Source of the DNA: Candidatus Sumerlaeota bacterium
GTDB taxonomy: Bacteria; Sumerlaeota; Sumerlaeia; JADFCT01
Direction: 5' to 3'
NCBI GenBank assembly: GCA_017161665.1
Contig: JADFCT010000094.1
Span: 1-10,830, forward strand
DNA length: 10,830 nucleotides
Position 1 is the stretch's first letter. Every line of letters begins with the position of its first letter. The translations under genes and the position numbers were made by a program. Below are positions 1 through 5,952 of the stretch, one piece after another. The notes beneath the pieces were generated by a model that saw only the letters and a program-made list of their open reading frames with translations, did not search any database and was not told the DNA's origin.

Positions 1-1046
1 ATAAACAGAAGGGGGGCGAAGACGCCGCCGGAACCGCCGGTTCCCAGCGATGTGGCCACGGCGATCATTTTGACAAGGACCAGGACGAGCAGCAGATGCC
101 AGGTCAGATCCCCCCGCAAGGCCGCGTTGATCGTGGCGCTGCCCGTTCCCAACACATGGGGCCAGAACAGGGCCATCACGCCGATGGCCGCGCCGCCGAG
201 CAACCCCTTGATGCCGACGGGCCATTTCCATTCTTCCCCCACGTCCTCGAATTTGGTCAGTATCCGGATAAACACCACGCTCGTGATGGCGGCCAGAAGG
301 CCCAACACCGTATAGACAAGGAGTTCCTGGGGATTTTGCAGACTGTATTCATCGAGGACATCGAAGACGGGGGATTCCCCATAAAACTGGCGGCGCACGA
401 CGGTGGCGGCGACGGACGCGATGACGATGGGTGAAAATTGAGCCACCCCGAAATTGCCCAGAACGACCTCAACGACGAAAAGCGTTCCGGCCACAGGGGC
501 GTTGAAGATCCCGGCAATGCCGGCCGCGGCGCCGCAGCCGACCAGCGTGCGCAACCGGCGCTCGCCCACACCCAGGAGTTGACCCACACTGGAGCCGATC
601 GTTGATCCGATCTGGACAATAGGCCCTTCGGCGCCCACCGAAGCGCCCGATCCGATGGAGGCGATGGAGGCGAAGAATTTGATCACGCCGACCTTGAATG
701 GAATGCGTCCGCCGCGCAGGGCCACGGACTTCATGATTTCCGGCACGCCGTGTCCCTGCGCCTCACGGGCTGAGTAGTGGACAAACATGGACACGCACAG
801 GCCACCCAGGGCGGGCGCTCCGATCAGCCAATACCAGGGCAGACGGCGCAGGTGTGCGATTTCGAGTTCGCCGCCTTCGCCCTGCCAGATCCAATGTTCG
901 ATCCAGAGCAGACCTTCATGGAATCCCACGGCGCATAAACCGCCACACAGGCCGATGATCAAAGCGAGCAGCACCATGTAGGCGTTCTCGGCCTGTCGCA
1001 ATTTGGTGTGAGTCAATAAGCGAAACGAATCAGTTTTAGGTTTCAT
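1..1046 (-). CDS. ClC-family chloride channel/transporter (3' end cut by window edge)
   Basis: This is the N-terminal 348 residues of a ClC-type anion channel or H+/Cl- antiporter of the inner membrane. The family landmarks appear in order: GHGVPE at residues 98-103 (first anion-site loop), GAEGPIVQIG at 138-147 with the external gating Glu at E140, FNAPVAGTLFVVE at 181-193, and GTGGSGGVFAPL at 336-347. Most of the chain is strongly hydrophobic. The Ser of the GSGIP loop in E. coli ClC-ec1 is His99 here. The position of ClC-ec1 Glu203 (internal proton Glu) is Val194, so proton coupling may be absent or altered. The ATG at 1046 is preceded by a short GGAG and gives a charged N-terminus before the first helix. 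The C-terminal half, including the Tyr of the anion site and any CBS domains, lies outside the window. The family call is near certain; channel versus exchanger, and the ion carried, are not settled. Confidence 0.93.
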   Translation of the reverse strand, partial: MKPKTDSFRLLTHTKLRQAENAYMVLLALIIGLCGGLCAVGFHEGLLWIEHWIWQGEGGELEIAHLRRLPWYWLIGAPALGGLCVSMFVHYSAREAQGHGVPEIMKSVALRGGRIPFKVGVIKFFASIASIGSGASVGAEGPIVQIGSTIGSSVGQLLGVGERRLRTLVGCGAAAGIAGIFNAPVAGTLFVVEVVLGNFGVAQFSPIVIASVAATVVRRQFYGESPVFDVLDEYSLQNPQELLVYTVLGLLAAITSVVFIRILTKFEDVGEEWKWPVGIKGLLGGAAIGVMALFWPHVLGTGSATINAALRGDLTWHLLLVLVLVKMIAVATSLGTGGSGGVFAPLLF

Positions 1047-1080
1047 GGTCTCCAGGATAGCCAAGGGTGGCGGATCAGTC

Positions 1081-1108
1081 GACGTATGGCAAACTTTTAG
1101 AATACGTC
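1081..1108. repeat. 7-bp perfect inverted repeat upstream of the ClC gene
   Basis: GACGTAT at 1081-1087 is repeated as its exact reverse complement ATACGTC at 1102-1108, with a 14-base spacer. The half-site centres are 21 bases apart, about two helical turns. That is a common geometry for a dimeric repressor or activator. The right arm overlaps the proposed -10 box of the ClC promoter. Seeing the repeat is certain. An operator role is inference, and a 7-bp match can arise by chance. Confidence 0.35.
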
Positions 1109-1127
1109 ACGTCCGGAGTCGATGCAA
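1099..1127 (-). promoter_or_regulatory. Possible sigma-70 type promoter for the ClC gene
   Basis: Read on the minus strand, TTGCAT (1127-1122) is followed after 17 bases by TATTCT (1104-1099). The expected start of transcription is near 1092, giving a leader of about 45 bases to the ATG at 1046. The -35 matches only the TTG half of the consensus and the -10 matches four of six positions. No clear terminator separates priA from this gene, so read-through from lpxA-priA is also possible. Confidence 0.35.
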
Positions 1128-1197
1128 GCCTCTGATGAGAAAAATAATGAAGGCTATTGGCTGAACTCGTCGGGCGCTCGTTTGGGGAACACTGCGG

Positions 1198-3465
1198 TCA
1201 CATGAGATCGACCGGATCGACGTCGATGGTGAGGTTGACTTTGGGAAAGGCTTTGGCGCGGGCCCATTGCTCCAGTCCCTGTTCCAGGATATGGCGGAGT
1301 CGTCCGGCCGCGTCCCCGCGCATGAGGATTGTGAAGCGATGGCGTCCCCGCAGCAGGGCGATGGGCGCGGGGGTGGCGCTGAAAACGGTCAGGCCGGGGT
1401 CCTGATAGCGGGCGGCCCGTTCTTTGAGGAGGGTGGCGAAGGCGCGGGCCGCGCCATGCGCCTGGTCGTGGTCCGTGTCGGCGATGAGGATGGCGATCAG
1501 GCGCTGATGGGGTGGAAAGCGCATGAGGGCGCGTGAGCGGATCTCTTTCTCATAAAAGCCTTCGTAGTCCTGACGGGTCGCGAACTGAATGCTGTAGTGG
1601 CGGGGTTGATACGTTTGAATGAAGACTTCGCCGGGTTTCTGGCCCCGTCCGGCCCGTCCGGTGACCTGGGTCAGGAGGGAAAAGGCGCGTTCGGCCGAAC
1701 GGAAATCCGGCTGAAACAAAGGGAAATCGGCGGAGATGACGCCCACCAGCGTCACATTTTCAATGTGGATGCCTTTAGCGATCATCTGTGTGCCGATGAT
1801 AATGTCCACCTCATGGTTGCAGATTTTCAGCCACATGTTGGCAAAGGCTTCGCGCGAGCCGGTGGTGTCCTGATCAATGCGCAGGAGCCGGGCCGCGGGA
1901 TATTCGGCGCGCAAGGTCTCTTCCACGCGTTCCGTGCCCATGCCGATCATCTGGAGTTGGTCGGACCCGCACTGGGGGCATTGGCGATAGGGGATCACGG
2001 CGCGATCGCAATAGTGGCAGACGAGTTTATGCAGGCCCTTGTGATAGGTCAGCGACACCGCGCACCGCTGGCATTGGGGGACGGCGCGACAGGCCCAGCA
2101 GATCTGAAAACAGGAGAATCCGCGGCGATTGAGGAAAAGAATGGTTTGTTCCTTTTTTTCCAGCCGCTCGGCGACAGCGTCCCGAAGCGCCAGGGACAGG
2201 ATGCCGGTATTTTTCCGCAGTGTGACCTCTTCGCTCATATCGACCAGATGCACGCTGGCCATGGGGAGTTGGGAGACGCGCGCCGGGAGGCGGAGGCAGG
2301 TATATTTGCCCTTTTCACAATTATGATAGGACTCGAGGGACGGGGTGGCCGAGCCGATCACCACGGCGGCTTTGCGCTGCATGGCGCGGACAACGGCCAC
2401 ATCGCGGGCGTGATAGCGGGGCGCGGGATCCGACTGTTTGTAACTGGTCTCATGTTCTTCATCAATGATGATCAGCCCCGGATTCCGGAAGGGAGCGAAC
2501 AGAGCCGACCGGGCGCCGACGATGACCTTGATCTGGCCAGCGTGGATCCCCCGCCAGAGATCATATTTCTGGCCCAGGGTCATGCGGGAATGATACACCC
2601 CCACGCAGGCGCCAAAGCGCCGCCGGAACCGGCCCACCGTCTGAGGCGTCAGGGAAATTTCGGGCACCAGCGTGATCGCCTGTCGGCCGTGAGCGAGGGT
2701 ATGCGCGATGGCCTGAAGGTAAACCTCGGTTTTGCCGCTGCCCGTGACGCCATGCAGGAGAAAGGTTTTGTATTGATGGGCATCAATGGTCTCGCAAACG
2801 GCCGCGCAGGCTTCCACCTGATGGGGGTTGAGGGTCAGGGGCGTTTCGAGGCGCTCATCATCTCCGGACGGCTCAAAGAGTTCGTCCCGCTCGCCGTCGA
2901 TTTCGTCTTCTGCCAGGATGCCCTCGCTGAGCAATCGATTCACAACGGCGGCGCCGATGGTCATTTGCTCCTGGATCTGTTTCCGTGTCAGCGGGCGATT
3001 GCCTTGTTCCTGAAATCCCTGAATGAGGGCGCGTTGTTTGGGGGTGGCGATCTTATGGCCCACCTTCCATTCGGTGGGCGGGGCGTCCCAGCGTCGCGGA
3101 TGCGCCACTCTCAGAACGCGGAGCCGGCGGACAGCGATTTCGTTGAATCCGATCATGGAGGCGCAATGGAGGGCCTCCCCGAGTCCGCAGTAGTAGTAGT
3201 CGGCTATCCATTCGGCCAGTCGGATAATGTCCGAAGGGATGGTGTAGCCGGGATTGAGGACGCGCCGGATGGGTTTGATCTGCGCAGGACTGAGCCCGTC
3301 AGCGGGTTCGCCGCTGAGATCCACCACGCACCCGGTAACGGGTTGTCCGCGCAGGGGGACCTCAACCAATGCGCCCACCGTCACGTCCCAATTCAGCGTA
3401 TCCGGGATCTGATACTGGTATGAGCGCTTCAGAGGGCGATTGAAGACAACATCGGCGTAGGACAT
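1198..3465 (-). CDS. priA: Primosomal replication restart helicase PriA
   Basis: PriA is the 3'-5' superfamily 2 DNA helicase that recognises stalled or collapsed forks and reloads the replicative helicase. The 755 residues are complete. Visible parts are an N-terminal DNA-binding region (1-105), a winged-helix-like stretch, Walker A GVTGSGKTE at 239-247, the DEEH box at 335-338, GSATPS at 371-376, GTQMIAKG at 558-565 and the motif VI segment TQVTGRAGRG at 599-608. Between the helicase lobes lie four CxxC pairs (C456/459, C465/468, C483/486, C496/499), the normal two-zinc PriA arrangement. The frame stays open another 55 codons upstream, but that stretch overlaps lpxA and is not PriA-like. 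The start at 3465 gives the usual MSYADV-type N-terminus. No good Shine-Dalgarno precedes it. The gene follows lpxA by 34 bases and probably shares its transcript. Confidence 0.97.
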   Translation of the reverse strand: MSYADVVFNRPLKRSYQYQIPDTLNWDVTVGALVEVPLRGQPVTGCVVDLSGEPADGLSPAQIKPIRRVLNPGYTIPSDIIRLAEWIADYYYCGLGEALHCASMIGFNEIAVRRLRVLRVAHPRRWDAPPTEWKVGHKIATPKQRALIQGFQEQGNRPLTRKQIQEQMTIGAAVVNRLLSEGILAEDEIDGERDELFEPSGDDERLETPLTLNPHQVEACAAVCETIDAHQYKTFLLHGVTGSGKTEVYLQAIAHTLAHGRQAITLVPEISLTPQTVGRFRRRFGACVGVYHSRMTLGQKYDLWRGIHAGQIKVIVGARSALFAPFRNPGLIIIDEEHETSYKQSDPAPRYHARDVAVVRAMQRKAAVVIGSATPSLESYHNCEKGKYTCLRLPARVSQLPMASVHLVDMSEEVTLRKNTGILSLALRDAVAERLEKKEQTILFLNRRGFSCFQICWACRAVPQCQRCAVSLTYHKGLHKLVCHYCDRAVIPYRQCPQCGSDQLQMIGMGTERVEETLRAEYPAARLLRIDQDTTGSREAFANMWLKICNHEVDIIIGTQMIAKGIHIENVTLVGVISADFPLFQPDFRSAERAFSLLTQVTGRAGRGQKPGEVFIQTYQPRHYSIQFATRQDYEGFYEKEIRSRALMRFPPHQRLIAILIADTDHDQAHGAARAFATLLKERAARYQDPGLTVFSATPAPIALLRGRHRFTILMRGDAAGRLRHILEQGLEQWARAKAFPKVNLTIDVDPVDLM

Positions 3466-3499
3466 GGTTTTATGAGATCGGGGAAGATGCGCGGCCGCC

Positions 3500-4330
3500 T
3501 CAGGCGTCGTCGGACTCGTGTTTGGCGAAATTATAGTCCACCGGGACGTGCGGCATAATGCTGCGTTTGCTTTCACCCTTGATGAAGTCAATAATTTCGC
3601 GGGCTTCGGGGCGCCAATCCTTGTGGTCAATGAGCGCCACGGCCGCCCGCGGCGTGTGGCCTGACAGATAAATCAGTTTATAGATCTGCTTGACCTCCAA
3701 CCGGGCTTCGGGGCTGATGCCCGAGCGGCGCATACCGATGACATTGAGCGCTCGAACGGTGTTGCGTCCTTCCACGACCATGAACGGTGGGACGTCCATG
3801 CCCACGGCGGAGGCTGCGCTGATAAAAGCCAGACGGCCAATGCGCACGAATTGATGAACCCCCACGGGCGAAGAGATATTGACTCGGTCCCCGATGACGC
3901 AATGTCCGGAAATAAAAGCGCCATTGGTGAGGATGCAATGATTGCCAATCACACAGTCGTGGGCCACGTGACCGCCGGACATGATGAAGTTGCCGTTGCC
4001 CACGCGGGTCGGCTCGCCGGCGGTAATGGAGCGATGGATTTGTGAAAACTCGCGAATGGTGTTGCCATTGCCGATGACCACGCCCGTATCGTCGGGATAG
4101 GCGCCGATACTTTGTGGATCGGTCCCCAGACAGGCGAAGGGACCGATTTGATTGTCGGCCCCGATTTCGGTGTGGCCATTGACATACACATTGGCCAGGA
4201 GTTTGTTATGGGGGCCGATCCGAACCGGGCCTTGAATAATACAATAGGGCCCCACTTCAGTGGTCGGATCGATCTCGGCGGCAGGATCGACAACAGCGGT
4301 CGGGTGAATATTGGAACTTTCAGTACGCAT
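3500..4330 (-). CDS. lpxA: Acyl-ACP--UDP-N-acetylglucosamine O-acyltransferase LpxA
   Basis: LpxA carries out the first step of lipid A synthesis, moving an R-3-hydroxyacyl chain from acyl carrier protein to the 3-OH of UDP-GlcNAc in the cytoplasm. The 276 residues open with the IHPTAVV start of a left-handed beta helix and continue as hexapeptide repeats to about residue 185. HVAHDC at 121-126 holds the catalytic His (H124; E. coli His125) and its partner H121. GVHQF at 157-161 and DVPPF at 179-183 are also family-typical. A helical C-terminal domain follows, including the KLIYLSG segment at 218-224. The residue matching E. coli Gly173, the acyl-chain ruler, is Ala172. The protein is a little longer than E. 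coli LpxA (262 aa) because of a polar C-terminal tail. The gene stands apart from lpxD, fabZ and lpxB, at least within this window. A GAGGA lies rather far (15 bases) from the ATG. Confidence 0.96.
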   Translation of the reverse strand: MRTESSNIHPTAVVDPAAEIDPTTEVGPYCIIQGPVRIGPHNKLLANVYVNGHTEIGADNQIGPFACLGTDPQSIGAYPDDTGVVIGNGNTIREFSQIHRSITAGEPTRVGNGNFIMSGGHVAHDCVIGNHCILTNGAFISGHCVIGDRVNISSPVGVHQFVRIGRLAFISAASAVGMDVPPFMVVEGRNTVRALNVIGMRRSGISPEARLEVKQIYKLIYLSGHTPRAAVALIDHKDWRPEAREIIDFIKGESKRSIMPHVPVDYNFAKHESDDA

Positions 4331-4360
4331 GACAGGCGACGTCCATCCTCAAAAATATCT

Positions 4361-4390
4361 TTGACACGTTCTGATTGAGATGACCATTAT
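4361..4390 (+). promoter_or_regulatory. Promoter-like sequence for orf155-queG
   Basis: A perfect TTGACA (4361-4366) is followed after 18 bases by CATTAT (4385-4390), which matches four of six -10 positions. It sits in the divergent gap between lpxA and orf155 and points at orf155, predicting a leader of about 80 bases. That leader includes a C/G-rich stretch (4414-4428) followed by seven T (4434-4440). I could not find an equally good promoter for lpxA on the other strand in the same gap. Confidence 0.5.
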
Positions 4391-4464
4391 CTCCTCAGCC
4401 AGTTTAGATGAGTCCCCCCGGCGGGCGGAATTGTTTTTTTCAGGAAATCGATTTCGAGAACCAC

Positions 4465-4469
4465 AGGAG
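4465..4469 (+). promoter_or_regulatory. Ribosome binding site that sets the GTG start of orf155
   Basis: AGGAG lies seven bases before the GTG at 4477. An ATG 69 bases further upstream (4408) is in the same frame but has no such site. The residues it would add are polar and unlike a membrane protein N-terminus. The GTG is therefore the better start. Confidence 0.7.
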
Positions 4470-4476
4470 ACGCGGC

Positions 4477-4944
4477 GTGAATGAACCGGTCATCAGCAAA
4501 GGAGCCGTTTATGGCGGTTTTGGTGGCGGTGTTTTCGGTTCCATGGCCTGGTTGGTGGCGCTGAGCGCAATAGCGGGCGAATACGGGACCCTGGCCGGCA
4601 TCGCCGTGGTGGCTTTCCTGATTTTCGGGGTGAGTGTCCGATTGGCCCTGAGATATCCGGCGGCCTATTTCCGAATTGCGATTGGAAGCCTCGCCGCTGT
4701 GGGTATTGTGTCCATGGCCGTGGCGAATTGGCGTTATGCGGCCTGGATGGCTGCTTTCCGCGCCAGTTCCCATTATTCCCCGTCTCAAGATATGTCCCAG
4801 GGGACCATGAATCTGGTTTTGGGCGGAATATTCATCGGCTTGACCTTGTTGTTCCTCATGCAGGATCGGATGGCGCGTGCGCGTATTCGGAGCGCAAAGG
4901 CCCACCCCCCAACCAATTCCCCATTACCGGAATCGCCTCAATGA
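4477..4944 (+). CDS. Small four-helix membrane protein of unknown function
   Basis: I do not recognise this 155-residue protein. Four hydrophobic stretches look like membrane helices at about residues 12-33, 36-53, 64-84 and 111-128. The first is glycine-rich (GGFGGGVFG). A polar loop with Trp and Tyr (about 85-109) separates helices 3 and 4. The tail after residue 129 is basic and then Pro/Ser-rich (RMARARIR and beyond), consistent with a cytoplasmic C-terminus. I see no catalytic motif, Cys pair or signal-peptidase site. The GTG start has AGGAG at seven bases. Its TGA overlaps the ATG of queG (ATGA at 4941-4944), so translation of the two is probably coupled. Codon use resembles the neighbours and nothing suggests recent transfer. 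It could be a small structural or transport-accessory membrane protein. No function can be assigned from sequence. Confidence 0.8.
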   Translation: MNEPVISKGAVYGGFGGGVFGSMAWLVALSAIAGEYGTLAGIAVVAFLIFGVSVRLALRYPAAYFRIAIGSLAAVGIVSMAVANWRYAAWMAAFRASSHYSPSQDMSQGTMNLVLGGIFIGLTLLFLMQDRMARARIRSAKAHPPTNSPLPESPQ

Positions 4945-5903
4945 AGCCTCAGTCACTGACCGAACAGATTAAACGCCTGGCCCGGTATGCGGGATTTGAT
5001 CTTTGCGGGATTGCCCGGGCGGAAGCGCCCGCCGCAGCGGTGGCGCGCTATCGCGACTGGGTGGCGGCCGGGTACCATGGGGACATGGACTATCTGGCCC
5101 GACGGATGGAGGAGCGGGCCGATCCACAGACCATCCTGGAGGGCGCGCGCTCGGTGATCTGTTGCGCTATCTCTTACAATACCTTTTTGCCGCGATCCAT
5201 CGAAGCGCCCCGGCGCGACCGGGTTTGGATTTCCCGATACGCTTGGGGCGATGATTATCATCTGGTCATGCGGCGCATGTTGGAAGAAATGGCCGTGGGG
5301 ATTGAAGAACTCCTGACGCCGCAACTGGTCAAACTGCGCGCATGTGTGGATACGGCCCCACTTCTGGAGCGGACCTTTGCGCGAGAGGCGGGGTTGGGCT
5401 GGATCGGACGCAACGGCGCTCTGATTAATGTCTGGTTCGGGTCCTATATGGTTCTGGGAGAAATTCTGACGGACCTGGAATTGGAACCGGACCGTCCGGT
5501 CCAAAACCGATGTGGCAACTGTCGATATTGCATGGACGCGTGTCCCGGTGGGGCGATTGTTCAGCCGCATGTGATCGACGCGCGACGGTGCGCCTCCTAT
5601 CTGACCATTGAACAGCGAAGCGAACCGTCGGAGGAGGAACGCGAGGTGATGGGACGCAATGTCTTCGGCTGTGACATTTGCCAGGATGTCTGTCCCTGGA
5701 ATGAGTCAGCGCCGCTGACGCGCGAGGATGCGTTCTGTCCTCGGCCAGGGTTGCTCAATCCCCGTATTTCGAAACTGGAGACCCTGACCGCCGGTGACTT
5801 TGATCGAAAATTTGAACGCAGCCCCATACGCCGTCGCGGGTATGAGGGGCTGATGCGAAACCTGCATATCGCCAAAGAAAATCATATCGCCGGGGATATT
5901 TGA
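4941..5903 (+). CDS. queG: Epoxyqueuosine reductase QueG (short form)
   Basis: QueG performs the last step of queuosine synthesis, reducing epoxyqueuosine to queuosine in the wobble base of GUN-anticodon tRNAs. It uses a cobalamin cofactor and two [4Fe-4S] clusters. The 320 residues show the family's RYAWGDDYH (99-107), the VDTAPLLER segment (136-144) with the likely catalytic Asp137, and GLGWIGRNG (151-159). The ferredoxin-like cysteines are C191, C194, C197 and C201-Pro, then C217, C244, C247 and C251-Pro. All eight expected cluster ligands are present. The protein stops soon after the RRGYEGLMRN block (298-307). It therefore lacks the C-terminal HEAT-like extension of longer QueG proteins such as the 379-residue E. 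coli enzyme. Its ATG overlaps the stop of orf155 and has only a weak ribosome site, which fits coupled translation. A related corrinoid Fe-S protein is a less likely alternative. Confidence 0.95.
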   Translation: MKPQSLTEQIKRLARYAGFDLCGIARAEAPAAAVARYRDWVAAGYHGDMDYLARRMEERADPQTILEGARSVICCAISYNTFLPRSIEAPRRDRVWISRYAWGDDYHLVMRRMLEEMAVGIEELLTPQLVKLRACVDTAPLLERTFAREAGLGWIGRNGALINVWFGSYMVLGEILTDLELEPDRPVQNRCGNCRYCMDACPGGAIVQPHVIDARRCASYLTIEQRSEPSEEEREVMGRNVFGCDICQDVCPWNESAPLTREDAFCPRPGLLNPRISKLETLTAGDFDRKFERSPIRRRGYEGLMRNLHIAKENHIAGDI

Positions 5904-5910
5904 CTCCCCG
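5891..5910. repeat. Small hairpin across the queG stop codon
   Basis: CGGGGA (5891-5896) and TCCCCG (5905-5910) form a perfect 6-bp stem with an 8-base loop that contains the queG TGA. No T-run follows on either side, so it is not a standard intrinsic terminator. It may be incidental or slightly slow read-through into the next gene. Confidence 0.25.
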
Positions 5911-5952
5911 CCCCACCTGTCGATCATCGTATGGGACAACACTGTAAACAGA

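Noticed and set aside
257..619. A 120-codon minus-strand frame inside the ClC gene
   Set aside because: It is a different reading frame of the same strand. The ClC frame reads through with all family motifs.
1597..3423. A 608-codon open frame on the plus strand, antisense to priA
   Set aside because: It lies wholly inside priA on the other strand and has no recognisable domain. Long antisense frames are common where codon use is GC-rich. PriA on the minus strand has every helicase motif.
3466..3630. A 55-codon N-terminal extension of PriA
   Set aside because: It overlaps the 3' end of lpxA, has no PriA similarity, and the internal ATG at 3465 gives the standard N-terminus.
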